Positions 54,301 to 62,068 are shown, numbered from the stretch's first letter. The stretch is DNA of 64,000 bases from an uncultured Prevotellaceae bacterium (GCA_902801155.1 CADCHG010000004.1:17514-81513), one strand, 5' to 3'. The notes: generated from the letters alone by a model not told the origin. Made by a program: numbers and translations.

Positions 54301-54834
54301 TTACTTCTTTATGTAATAATCCCAGATTCCATTTTCATAATTAAAAAGCAGGTCTGCTTTTACTTCTTTTATCTTTTTTATGTTGTCAGCATATTTGTAT
54401 GCAGCCTTAATTGCACTTCTGGGAGTGAAATTTATCAAGAGAAAGAAAAAATATTCCGTTAAAGACATGTAGTGAGATTTTTTGTTATATTGTAGAATTG
54501 CAATTTTTGAGCCATAGAAATCAACTACGAATGTCACATATTTTATTTTCTCCCATGGAATAAAGACATTTTCATTTTTATTTGGGCATAGGAAAATACC
54601 ATAATTGTCAATTTTAAAAACGACGTAATTATTCTTTTTGTCAAAGTATTTTACCAAATAATATAATGTGTACAAGGGGTATCCAAATCCCAATGAGGTC
54701 ATAAATAAACTAAATGAATCCCATACATCTATATGTGTTAATATCCGATATACATATATAAATGATAGTATGCTCGGTATAATCCCTAACCATACACGTA
54801 ATTTATAAATTTTATTTCTATTTATTACATACAT
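54301..54834 (-). CDS. Small membrane protein, STM3941-like
   Basis: The 177-residue protein has two membrane segments (residues ~13-30 and ~40-60) followed by a soluble domain. The latter includes NNYVVFKIDNYGIFLCPNKNENVFIPWEKIKYVTFV, which resembles the PH-like segment of the STM3941/YcxB-type families. Its role is unknown. Codon and base use are markedly AT-rich compared with its neighbours (many Lys, Ile, Asn, Tyr), and the gene stands alone between a mobile repeat and a word-repeat island. That points to acquired accessory DNA. A -7 box (TATATTTGC, minus strand, 54919-54927) lies ~85 bp upstream. Confidence 0.6.
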   Translation of the reverse strand: MYVINRNKIYKLRVWLGIIPSILSFIYVYRILTHIDVWDSFSLFMTSLGFGYPLYTLYYLVKYFDKKNNYVVFKIDNYGIFLCPNKNENVFIPWEKIKYVTFVVDFYGSKIAILQYNKKSHYMSLTEYFFFLLINFTPRSAIKAAYKYADNIKKIKEVKADLLFNYENGIWDYYIKK

Positions 54835-54918
54835 TTGTTAAAACTTTTTTCTATATCTCTACCTGCATCAGGTCAAGCTCCTTTCTGTTGTACAATTTGG
54901 ATATTGCTCATTTTGAGG

Positions 54919-54927
54919 GCAAATATA
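54919..54927 (-). promoter_or_regulatory. Promoter -7 box, small membrane protein
   Basis: GCAAATATA on the plus strand is TATATTTGC on the minus strand. Right of it, 55025-55140 is another loose word stretch (AACCGTT/AATCCGTT, then GCGAAGG), with no gene. Confidence 0.55.
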
Positions 54928-55150
54928 AACAAAAAAACTAATACGACAAAGAAAATCCGAGAAAAGTTTTTGTTTGTTTTATTTTGCGTTTTTCCGATAA
55001 TAAAATCATTTGCATTCTGGGTTAACCTCAGGTCCGTTATAATACCGTTACAAAACCGTTTCTAATCCGTTCCAGCTCCAATCGGGAAAGCGAACCTAAA
55101 GCGAAGGCATAGCGAAGGGAGAGCGAAGGCAAGACGGATGTAATAGATTG

Positions 55151-55430
55151 GTGTAATACCCTTGCAAAGAAAAAATCAAAAAGTTTTTAGAGTGAGTATT
55201 ACACCTTTTGCTATTTTGAACAGTATTTTTGTTGATTATCAGAGCGTTAGATGCGGTGTAATACCCTTGAAAGTATTACACCATTTTGGGCGATTTGGTG
55301 TAATACTGGTGTAATACTTTCGGGGGTATTACACCAAGGCAAACAAATTGATATACAGTTGTTTAAAATGCTCAAACCGACAAAGGTGTAATACTCGGCA
55401 TTAAAAACTTTTTGAAAAATAATATTACAC
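55151..55430. repeat. Word-repeat island, GTGTAATAC / GTATTACAC
   Basis: The nonamer GTGTAATAC occurs at about 55151, 55256, 55298, 55309 and 55386. Its reverse complement GTATTACAC is at about 55196, 55273 and 55326, with a one-mismatch form at 55422. Spacing is irregular and the sequence between copies is unrelated. The two strands alternate, so many alternative hairpins are possible. No gene or CRISPR-like regularity is present. Confidence 0.8.
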
Positions 55431-55454
55431 CAACTTTCGCATGGCTCAAGTTGG

Positions 55455-55577
55455 AAGTGAAGAGTGAAGAGTTAAGAGTGAAGAATTTGAATTACCTTTA
55501 TAGCGAAAAGGCTGTTAATGCTTATAAACTGCAATACAAACTTAAATTCTTCACTCTTAACTCTTCACTCTTCACTT
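55455..55577. repeat. Long inverted repeat, GTGAAGAGT words
   Basis: GTGAAGAGTGAAGAGTTAAG-type sequence at 55455-55487 is the reverse complement of 55544-55576 over about 33 bp, around a ~56-bp spacer. The right arm touches the stop codon of the SRPBCC gene, so it may also act as its terminator. Confidence 0.8.
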
Positions 55578-56040
55578 AGTAAGGCAGCATGGCGAGCATA
55601 TCGGCGAATTTGTCGATACCCTCCTCAAGTTTCTTGCCAATCATCATCTTCATCATCATGTTGAGATCAGCCTTGAGGGTAAGGCGCATCTTTGAACCGC
55701 CTGTGCTTACTGGCAGTACCTGAATCCAGAGATTAGCATCAACAGGTGACTGCTCTGTGGCGAACTTGATACATTTGTTTTCCTCGCGCTCAATGATGTT
55801 GAGGGCGATAGTGCCTATCATTGGTGCAGGGATAGCGATGCGGTCGGCAGAAAGTTCTACCTCCTTGAGTTTCTCAAGCTGTGCTGGATCCTGTCCTGCT
55901 TCCTTCATCTTCTCTGCCACCATTGGGTTGTTGGCTGCGTTTTCGAGAATAGGACGGAAGTTCTCAAGATTACTCAGCGTTGCATATACACGCTCAACAG
56001 GTGCGTTGAGCATCTTTATCTGACTTTCGTATTTTGACAT
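55576..56040 (-). CDS. SRPBCC/START-like domain protein
   Basis: The 154-residue protein resembles the polyketide-cyclase/START-like fold. The N-terminal strand KYESQIKMLNAPVERVYATLSNLENF leads into a helix and AANNPM. A lysine/glutamate-rich insertion follows, then strands (IAIPAPMIGTIALNIIEREENKCIKFATE, LWIQVLPVSTGGSKMRLTLKADLN), and a long C-terminal helix MMIGKKLEEGIDKFADMLAMLPY. Such domains bind hydrophobic ligands; no ligand or function is evident. It is downstream of pyrE, from which it is separated by the GxxExxY insertion. Without the insertion it would follow pyrE closely. Confidence 0.8.
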   Translation of the reverse strand: MSKYESQIKMLNAPVERVYATLSNLENFRPILENAANNPMVAEKMKEAGQDPAQLEKLKEVELSADRIAIPAPMIGTIALNIIEREENKCIKFATEQSPVDANLWIQVLPVSTGGSKMRLTLKADLNMMMKMMIGKKLEEGIDKFADMLAMLPY

Positions 56041-56063
56041 TTACTACTATTAATTTTAGTTGC

Positions 56064-56655
56064 TTACGCCAATTAAAAAAACAGGATAAAACCAAATAAA
56101 ACAAAGTAAAAACTTTTACAATTTAAAAGTATCCTATACTATCATCTTCTGGGTCATAATAATATTTCTCGCATTCATCCATAACAGGAAGGAAATTATA
56201 TAGTATTCCTATCCTGATTTTTGCTGCTCGCATATATGCCCAGAGTTGAAGACGTTCGTGAACTCCTATTTCGTTAATTGCTTTACACTCAACGAAAACT
56301 TTATCTTTTACGAAGAAGTCCACACGCATCTTTGTGTTTAAGACAACGCCTCTAAATTTTGGATTGAAATAGTATTCTTTCTTGAATGGAATATTGGCTT
56401 GCTTAAATGCGATTTCCAATGATTCCTGATAGATATATTCTGTTAGCTCAGGACCTTGTTCTTTATGTACTTCTTGACAACATCCTACTATGTCATAGAC
56501 ATATTTCTTTTCATTTAGCTTTCAGAACAGGTTCTATTTCTTTCCTTTCAAACATAAAAAGTTATTGTTTTCTATGTTTTCTTTTGTTTTAATTTGTTTT
56601 TGTAAATGGCGAAAGCAACCTGTCATTAATTTTATTTAAGGTCGTTACGCCAATT
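56064..56655 (-). mobile_element. Second GxxExxY unit, inserted at the pyrE 3' end, with 11-bp direct repeats
   Basis: TTACGCCAATT occurs in direct orientation at 56064-56074 and 56645-56655. The right copy is the last codons of pyrE (read leftward, AATTGGCGTAA in NWRND). Between them lie a frameshifted GxxExxY gene and A/T-rich flanks with weak inverted similarity (~56085-56110 versus the reverse complement of ~56572-56600). The arrangement parallels 19919-21001. Confidence 0.55.
56123..56555 (-). pseudogene. GxxExxY gene with a frameshift near its 5' end
   Basis: An ATG at 56555 reads MFERKEIEPVLKAK and then meets TGA at 56513-56511. Shifting by one base at that point restores the family sequence LNEKKYVYDIVGCCQEVHKEQGPELTEYIYQESLEIAFKQ, continuing as GxxExxY core (KMRVDFFVKDKVFVECKAINEI) to the end at 56123. 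The second frame has no ATG of its own before the core. Its core KYVYDIVG matches KYVYDIIG in the intact protein at 20277. A single-base insertion is the simplest cause; programmed frameshifting or sequencing error are alternatives. Confidence 0.75.
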
Positions 56656-57276
56656 GGACGGATCCTTACGCCACTCAGCGAGGACGGCGAGGTCTTCTTC
56701 CTTGATGTAGCCGGTCTTTGCTGCGATAGCTGTGGTGTGCTCGTAGTCAGAGAGGGTGACGAGACGGACACCAGCCTCCTTGAATGCCTGCTCGGCAACA
56801 GGGAAACCGTAGGTGTAGCTTGCTACCATGCCTACAACCTCGAAGCCTGCCTTGCGAAGGGCATCAACAGCCTTGAGTGAAGAACCGCCTGTTGAGATAA
56901 GGTCCTCGATGACAACAACCTTGGCACCGTCTGGGATAGTACCCTCAATCTGGTTGCCCATACCGTGATCCTTTGGCTTTGGACGAACATAGCAGTAAGG
57001 GAGGAGGAGCTCATCGGCTACCAATGCACCCTGTGCGATAGCACCAGTTGCCACGCCTGCTACGGCTGTTGCCTCTGGGAACTCTGTGTGAACGAGATGA
57101 ACAAGTTCCTGCTTAACGAAAGAGCGAAGCTCTGGATAGGCAAGAGTCTTGCGGTTGTCGGTGTAGATAGGTGACTTCCAGCCAGATGCCCATGTGAACG
57201 GATCGTTAGGCTGAAGTTTGATTGCCTTTACGGCGAGCAGTTTCTCTGCGAATGCGTTTGATACTGATACTTCCAT
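56632..57276 (-). CDS. pyrE: Orotate phosphoribosyltransferase
   Basis: The 214-residue protein starts at ATG 57276 (MEVSVSNAFAEKLLAVKAIKL). An earlier ATG at 57339 would translate a palindromic repeat (KKFPLGGIGGFF) and is not the natural start. Visible marks are PFTWASGWKSPIYTDNR for orotate, the PRPP loop VVVIEDLISTGGSSLKAVDALRKAG, and VRPKPKDHGMGNQIEG in the flexible loop. It makes OMP from orotate and PRPP in pyrimidine synthesis. The 3' end coincides with an 11-bp direct repeat flanking a GxxExxY unit. Confidence 0.94.
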   Translation of the reverse strand: MEVSVSNAFAEKLLAVKAIKLQPNDPFTWASGWKSPIYTDNRKTLAYPELRSFVKQELVHLVHTEFPEATAVAGVATGAIAQGALVADELLLPYCYVRPKPKDHGMGNQIEGTIPDGAKVVVIEDLISTGGSSLKAVDALRKAGFEVVGMVASYTYGFPVAEQAFKEAGVRLVTLSDYEHTTAIAAKTGYIKEEDLAVLAEWRKDPSNWRNDLK

Positions 57277-57280
57277 ATTA

Positions 57281-57448
57281 AAAAAGCCCCCTATCCCCCC
57301 AAGGGGGAATTTTTTATAGTATTGATTGCTCAAAACCATACCGCTGAGGGTAGAGCGGAATTATTGTTAATAATTATTCTTTATTAGAGTGCCCCTATAG
57401 CAAAAAAACTATATAGAATGCTCCCCCTTGGGGGGCTGGGGGGCATCG
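57281..57448. repeat. Inverted repeat pair between ispG and pyrE
   Basis: 57281-57318 (GCCCCCTATCCCCCCAAGGGGGA core) and 57410-57448 (TCCCCCTTGGGGGGCTGGGGGGC core) are inverted copies. The left arm ends 4 bp before the pyrE start codon. The right arm is the 3' end of ispG and encodes its last residues (DAPQPPKGEH). The pair makes up nearly the whole intergenic gap. Confidence 0.85.
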
Positions 57449-58821
57449 TTCTCAATAAACTCAATCAACTTCTCCACGGCGTTGGCCTCTGGAATTGACT
57501 TCTCCACACAAACCTTGTTCTTGTAGAGGGAAATCTTACCTGGACCAGCACCTACATAGCCGTAGTCGGCATCAGCCATTTCTCCCGGACCGTTAACGAT
57601 ACAGCCCATGATGCCGATTTTGAGAGTGGCAAAACGTGGATTCTCTGCTGACTTTGCCTTGATAGCCGCCTTGATGCGTGCTATTGTGCCTTGGAGATCG
57701 TAGAGAGTACGGCCACATCCCGGGCATGAGATATACTCAGTCTTGGTGAACTTTACACGAGCAGCCTGAAGGATGCTGTCGGCAAGCTCTTGGGTGATGG
57801 GTGATGGGTGTTGGGTGTTAGTGATCACCAAATCCTTTGCCTTACCGTCGATGAGTAGGGCACCTGCGGTCATAGCAGCCTTGAGTTGGAGGTCTTCGAG
57901 GGAAGACTCGTTGAAATCAAGGTAGAGGGTGCCGTTTTCGATACGTGCATTCTCGCGCTTCTCTGCACATTCAGGAATGAATGATACGAGTTTCTTGGCA
58001 ACAGGAATCTCACATTCAGGCTCTTCAGAAAGACTCACGCGTATAGTATCGCCGATACCCTCAGTAAGAAGTGCTCCTATGCCGACAGCGGATTTGATAC
58101 GTCCGTCCTCACCTTCGCCAGCCTCGGTAACACCAAGATGGAGAGGGTAGTGCATATCCTCCTCGTTCATCTTCTCAACGAGCAAGCGGACAGACTGCAC
58201 CATAACAACCGTGTTGCTTGCCTTGATACTGATAACCACGTTCTGGAAATCCTCATCACGACAGATGCGAAGGAACTCAAGACATGACTCTACGATACCG
58301 GCAGGGGTATCGCCATAGCGTGACATGATACGGTCGGAGAGAGAACCATGATTCACACCGATACGTACAGCTGTGTTGTGCTCCTTGCAGATATTAAGGA
58401 AAGGCACGAAACGGTCGCGAATCTTCTGCACCTCCTGAGCGTATTCCTCGTCTGTGTATTCCAGTTTTTTGAACACACGAGCAGGATCCACATAGTTACC
58501 CGGATTAACGCGCACCTTCTCACAATAGAGAGCAGCCACATCAGCCACGTTAGCGTTGAAGTGAACATCGGCCACGAGTGGTGTCATATATCCCTCAGCC
58601 TTCAATGCTGCGGAGATATTCTTCATATTCTCAGCCTCACGAGAGCCTTGGGTGGTCAGACGTACAAGTTCACCTCCAGCATCAATGATACGCTTTGCCT
58701 GTGCCACACAAGCCTCCGTATCATTGGTATTGGTGGTGTTCATGGATTGTACCCTGATTGGGGCATCTCCACCTATTATTATGTTTCCTACCTTGGTAGG
58801 AGTTGTAAGTCTTCTTTGCAT
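57409..58821 (-). CDS. ispG: 4-Hydroxy-3-methylbut-2-en-1-yl diphosphate synthase
   Basis: The 470-residue protein has the TIM-barrel N-terminal half (residues ~1-280: RVQSMNTTNTND, LVADVHFNANVAD, RIGVNHGSLSDRIM, HLGVTEAGEGEDGR). The [4Fe-4S] domain has CPGCGRT and GIMGCIVNGPGE (three Cys and a Glu ligand). It makes HMBPP in the MEP isoprenoid pathway. Between barrel and iron-sulfur domain is a ~70-residue insert, longer than in E. coli IspG but shorter than the full plant/Bacteroidetes A* insert; part of it (TNTQHPSPIT, residues ~334-343) is encoded by a CAACACCC word repeat. The C-terminus (APQPPKGEHSI) is translated from a palindromic repeat arm. Confidence 0.93.
   Translation of the reverse strand: MQRRLTTPTKVGNIIIGGDAPIRVQSMNTTNTNDTEACVAQAKRIIDAGGELVRLTTQGSREAENMKNISAALKAEGYMTPLVADVHFNANVADVAALYCEKVRVNPGNYVDPARVFKKLEYTDEEYAQEVQKIRDRFVPFLNICKEHNTAVRIGVNHGSLSDRIMSRYGDTPAGIVESCLEFLRICRDEDFQNVVISIKASNTVVMVQSVRLLVEKMNEEDMHYPLHLGVTEAGEGEDGRIKSAVGIGALLTEGIGDTIRVSLSEEPECEIPVAKKLVSFIPECAEKRENARIENGTLYLDFNESSLEDLQLKAAMTAGALLIDGKAKDLVITNTQHPSPITQELADSILQAARVKFTKTEYISCPGCGRTLYDLQGTIARIKAAIKAKSAENPRFATLKIGIMGCIVNGPGEMADADYGYVGAGPGKISLYKNKVCVEKSIPEANAVEKLIEFIENDAPQPPKGEHSI
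57791..57820. repeat. CAACACCC-type word repeat inside ispG
   Basis: Read on the gene strand it is an array of ACACCCA and TCACCCA units encoding NTQHPSPI. The same octapeptide, from the same word, occurs in the TolC-like protein (44952-44984). Related words lie in the esterase gene at 7475-7500 and, in the opposite sense, in the membrane-fusion gene at 44202-44231. Confidence 0.75.
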
Positions 58822-58827
58822 ATATTA

Positions 58828-58941
58828 GAAGCCCCCCATCCCCCCAAGGGGGAGTTTTTATATACCTTTTATCGCTATGGATACAAGGGATTAATACTAT
58901 CTAAAAGACTCCCCCTTGGGGGGGTGGGGGGCTTTTTTTTA
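58828..58941. repeat. Inverted repeat pair between purE and ispG
   Basis: 58828-58858 (GCCCCCCATCCCCCCAAGGG core) and 58908-58938 (CCCCCTTGGGGGGGTGGGGG core) are inverted copies around ~50 bp. The left arm ends 6 bp before the ispG start; the right arm touches the purE stop codon. It is the same family as 57281-57448. Confidence 0.85.
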
Positions 58942-59445
58942 ATTTGTCTTAAACTCGTACTTCACCTCTGCAAGATCCTTGTTTGCCTTCTCGATCTTCT
59001 TGCCGAGACCTGACTTGTATTCCTTCAGTCGAGCTGCGATATCGGCATCAGAAAGGGCGAGCATTTCCATAGCGAGGATAGCCGCATTCATAGCTCCATT
59101 AACACCAACCGTTGCAACAGGAATGCCAGGAGGCATCTGAATGATAGAGAGCATAGCGTCAAGACCATCGAGCATACCCTTGATAGGCACACCGATAACC
59201 GGAAGTGTTGTGCTTGCTGCAATAACGCCAGGAAGAGCTGCTGCCATACCTGCTGCTGCTATGATAACGCGAATACCACGCTCCTCAGCACCACGTGCAA
59301 ATGCCTCTACCGCGTCAGGAGTACGATGAGCAGAAAGAGCATTTACCTCGAAAGGAATCTTCTGGTCGTTAAGGAAGGCCATTGCCTTCTCCATTACAGG
59401 CAGGTCACTTGTGCTGCCCATGATAATGCTAACTATTGGTTTCAT
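58939..59445 (-). CDS. purE: N5-carboxyaminoimidazole ribonucleotide mutase
   Basis: The 168-residue protein is of standard PurE class I length. It has SIIMGSTSDLPVMEKA at the N-terminus, NALSAHRTPDAVEAFA with the catalytic His, IIAAAGMAAALPGVIAA, and LPVIGVPIKGMLDGLDAMLSIIQMPPGIPVATV, which forms the active-site loops. It converts N5-CAIR to CAIR in purine synthesis. It lies 6 bp after the PAP2 gene and is followed by a repeat pair and ispG on the same strand, so these genes may be cotranscribed. Confidence 0.94.
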   Translation of the reverse strand: MKPIVSIIMGSTSDLPVMEKAMAFLNDQKIPFEVNALSAHRTPDAVEAFARGAEERGIRVIIAAAGMAAALPGVIAASTTLPVIGVPIKGMLDGLDAMLSIIQMPPGIPVATVGVNGAMNAAILAMEMLALSDADIAARLKEYKSGLGKKIEKANKDLAEVKYEFKTN

Positions 59446-59451
59446 TGTTTT

Positions 59452-60132
59452 CTATACCACTATTATTGTTATAAAGCTAATTATTGTACCTATCAGATAT
59501 CCGTACACCACCTCGTGCAAAGAGTGCTGGCGAAGAATCATTCGGCCTGTGCCTACGAGTCCGGCAAGTATCAGAAGCACGCAGAGCCACCAAAGCGGGT
59601 TAAAGACGAACAGCTCTGCAAAGGCAAGAAGACTGCCCGTGAAGCCTCCTATGGCTGTGGTGTGGACTGATATCTTGAACCATACGTTTATGGTCGCGCA
59701 CAGAATCTGGATGAATAAAGCTGCTACTACTATTGAACTCATAAAATGAGGGCAATGGAAATAGTTCAGTATGTAGAAGCACATGAAATAGCACATGATA
59801 GAGATAACGTATGGCACCATACGTCCTTCCCTCGTCACGAGTTTCAGCATTGACCATCCCTGATACTTTCTATAGAAATGTATCAATATCGTTGGTATGA
59901 GGATAGTACAGAGATATACTATCAGCAGAACGAACAGCTTGTATGACAGAGGCAGCAGACTCAGGTAGCTGAACGAGAAGAGCGCTATCATGCCGACCAA
60001 AGGCAGATAGAAAGGTGTGAAGATTATACTCATAATCCTCGAAGCATTCACAGAAAGCCTAAGCATCTTGTTCACGCTTCTTCTTGAGCGCGAACCTCTT
60101 TCCTGTGTCAATACCTGTGTTCCTTCTGTCAT
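59452..60132 (-). CDS. PAP2-family membrane phosphatase
   Basis: The 226-residue protein has about six membrane segments. The PAP2 catalytic motifs are recognisable but relaxed: KISVHTTAIGG (SxHT-type, residues ~153-163) and GRMILRQHSLHEVVYGYLIG (R...H, residues ~197-216). The first motif (KxxxxxxRP) is not clear. Such enzymes dephosphorylate lipid phosphates such as undecaprenyl diphosphate or phosphatidylglycerol phosphate; the substrate here is unknown. It is located between rpoN and purE, 6 bp before purE, suggesting shared transcription. Confidence 0.8.
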   Translation of the reverse strand: MTEGTQVLTQERGSRSRRSVNKMLRLSVNASRIMSIIFTPFYLPLVGMIALFSFSYLSLLPLSYKLFVLLIVYLCTILIPTILIHFYRKYQGWSMLKLVTREGRMVPYVISIMCYFMCFYILNYFHCPHFMSSIVVAALFIQILCATINVWFKISVHTTAIGGFTGSLLAFAELFVFNPLWWLCVLLILAGLVGTGRMILRQHSLHEVVYGYLIGTIISFITIIVV

Positions 60133-60245
60133 TATTTATAAAAATAAAGTTTGTTTCGTTTGTTTAATAACAAAAACCTTAAAAACACCTTCAAGTTTGC
60201 ATACTTCTGCGAAGCCTATGCCGTCTTGCTTGTATGAAAGCCTTT

Positions 60246-60430
60246 TAGTAAAGACCCTTTCCCGCCTTGCAGGCACCTCTGCACATACTCGGAGATACTC
60301 AATCTCCGACTTCCCTCGTGAAGGGGCAGGGAAGGTTAGCGCAGAAAGGCCTAACGAGAATATCCATACGGCGGCAGCTTCTTGCCCCTTCACGGGGAAA
60401 GATGTCCGTAGGACAGAAAGGGGTCTTTTT
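60246..60430. repeat. Palindromic repeat pair between rpoN and the PAP2 gene
   Basis: GTAAAGACCC near 60246, then CTTCCCTCGTGAAGGGGC at ~60309, are inverted against GCCCCTTCACGGGGAAAG at ~60384-60401 and GGGGTCTTTTTACC ending ~60434. The right arm (60378-60424) is the same sequence class that is translated in the SusC signal peptide at 1589-1635. The stop codon of rpoN overlaps the outer end. Confidence 0.7.
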
Positions 60431-61955
60431 ACCTTCTCAGTCTTGCTACCGGTATTCCGAGAGCCTCCCTGTATTTTGCCACCGTTCTCCTTGCAACCGG
60501 GAATCCCTGTTTCTTCAGTTCCTTTGATATGGCGTCGTCGCTAAGAGGATGTTTCTTGTCTTCTGCCTTAACGATATCTGCAAGGGCAATCTTCACCTTT
60601 CGGTTTGACATCTCCTCATCGCCTTCCTTGCTGAAACTTGAAGAGAAGAAATGCCTGAGCTTGAATATTCCCCAAGGCGTCTCGGCATATTTCGCGTTGC
60701 ATACTCGTGAAACGGTACTCACATCCATGCCTATCTGCTCGGCTATATCCGTCATAGTCATTGGCACGAGGTCAGCCTCGTCGCCGTCAAGGAAGTATTT
60801 ATGCTGCATCTTTATTATTGCCTGCATAGTCAATGTCAGCGTCTTCCTTCTTCTCTCTATGGCGTCAATATATCCTCGTGCTCGCTCCACCTTTTCCTTT
60901 GTATAGAGCAGAGCCTCTTTCTCCATTCGGTTGAGCGACTTGCTATTGTTCTGATAGCCGAGCATCTGTTGCTCGAAGTCGCGTGAGATGAACAGCTGTG
61001 GCAGTTCCCCGTTGTTGAGGGTCATAGTCACCTGACCATTCTCGTCGGTGTCTATGATAAAGTCGGGAGTCACCTGCTGTATGCTCCTCCCCATTGTCTC
61101 GCCAAGCGAAGCCCCCGGACGAGGGTTCAGCTTCCTGAGTTCCTTGATAACCTCCTCTGCCTCGTATTCCGATGTCTTCAGATGCTGACGGATCTTCTCC
61201 CAATGCTTTTTCGTGAAGTCGTCGAAATAGTCGCGTATCACCCTCCTCATCCTTCGCGTGAGTCTTGAGTCCTCACGGCGGGCAATCTGCAGAAGAAGAC
61301 ATTCCTGCAACGAACTTGCCCCAATACCGGCTGGGTCAAAGCTCTGGAGTATGCTTAGCACATACTTCACGTCCCTTTCCGTAACGTCAAGCCCTTGGTA
61401 GATGGCGAGGTTCTCGCTGATGAAGGATAGGTCTGAGCGCAGGAAACCGTCGTTATCGAGAGAGCCTATGAGATATTCCATTATCTGACGCTGAGTATCC
61501 GTAAGGTCCTCCTCGCTGACCTGTTCCTGAAGCTTGTCATAGAACGACTGGGTATCGCCATACACCATCTCCTCCTGTTCTGCTCCCGTCTGGTTACTGT
61601 CTCCGTAAGCTCGGTAGTCGCTTGCCAGACGGTCGTCGGAGTCTATGCTGTCGAGGGCAGAGTCGAGAGCCTCCTCCCTGTCCTCGCGTTCTGTCTGTGC
61701 ATCGAAATCCTCATCCTCACCCTCACCAATGCTGTCGCCCTCATTCAGGCTCGCATTAGGGTTGAGGTTATCATTCTCGTCAGGATCGGTACTCTCAAGG
61801 GCAGGATTCTCATACAGTTCAGTCTTGATGTTCTCTTCCAGTTGGGCAAGCGGCATCTCCAGCAATTTCACCTGCAGAAGTTGCTGCGCGGTAAGTCGCT
61901 GTTGCTGTTGTTGTATCAGAGCCTGTTCCTGTGTGAGTCTGTTTTCGAGTGCCAT
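60429..61955 (-). CDS. rpoN: RNA polymerase sigma-54 factor
   Basis: The ~508-residue protein starts at ATG 61955 (MALENRLTQEQALIQQQQQRLTAQQLLQVKLLEMPLAQLEENI), the glutamine-rich region I that binds activators and enhances isomerisation; ATG 61988 is less likely. An acidic linker (residues ~70-130) leads into the core-binding region and the DNA-binding domain: ITMTDIAEQIGMDVSTVSRVCNAKYAETPWG (helix-turn-helix). It ends with the RpoN box ARRTVAKYREALGIP, which reads the -24 element. No AAA+ sigma-54 activator is visible in this window. A -7 box is ~105 bp upstream. Confidence 0.94.
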   Translation of the reverse strand: MALENRLTQEQALIQQQQQRLTAQQLLQVKLLEMPLAQLEENIKTELYENPALESTDPDENDNLNPNASLNEGDSIGEGEDEDFDAQTEREDREEALDSALDSIDSDDRLASDYRAYGDSNQTGAEQEEMVYGDTQSFYDKLQEQVSEEDLTDTQRQIMEYLIGSLDNDGFLRSDLSFISENLAIYQGLDVTERDVKYVLSILQSFDPAGIGASSLQECLLLQIARREDSRLTRRMRRVIRDYFDDFTKKHWEKIRQHLKTSEYEAEEVIKELRKLNPRPGASLGETMGRSIQQVTPDFIIDTDENGQVTMTLNNGELPQLFISRDFEQQMLGYQNNSKSLNRMEKEALLYTKEKVERARGYIDAIERRRKTLTLTMQAIIKMQHKYFLDGDEADLVPMTMTDIAEQIGMDVSTVSRVCNAKYAETPWGIFKLRHFFSSSFSKEGDEEMSNRKVKIALADIVKAEDKKHPLSDDAISKELKKQGFPVARRTVAKYREALGIPVARLRR

Positions 61956-62059
61956 GATTGAAGTCTTTTGGCTAAAGTCGAAAGTCAAAAGTCGAAAGTC
62001 ATCAGATGTAATAATTGTCTTTAGCCTTCAGCCTTTTGTCTTTAGCCTTTTTAATGAGT

Positions 62060-62068
62060 GCAAAGTTA
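62060..62068 (-). promoter_or_regulatory. Promoter -7 box, rpoN
   Basis: GCAAAGTTA on the plus strand is TAACTTTGC on the minus strand. The leader (61963-62055) contains a CGAAAGTC/GTCTTTAGCC word set with inverted halves. Confidence 0.68.

Noticed and set aside
55151-55430. Possible CRISPR array in the GTGTAATAC island
   Set aside because: The word is only 9 bp, occurs on both strands and at irregular spacing, and there are no cas genes.
57277-57339. Upstream ATG for pyrE giving 21 extra residues
   Set aside because: The extra residues are translated from the palindromic repeat; ATG 57276 gives the normal N-terminus.
58348-59013. 221-codon plus-strand reading frame opposite ispG and purE
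   Set aside because: It runs antisense to two well-supported genes and across a repeat pair, with no family resemblance.
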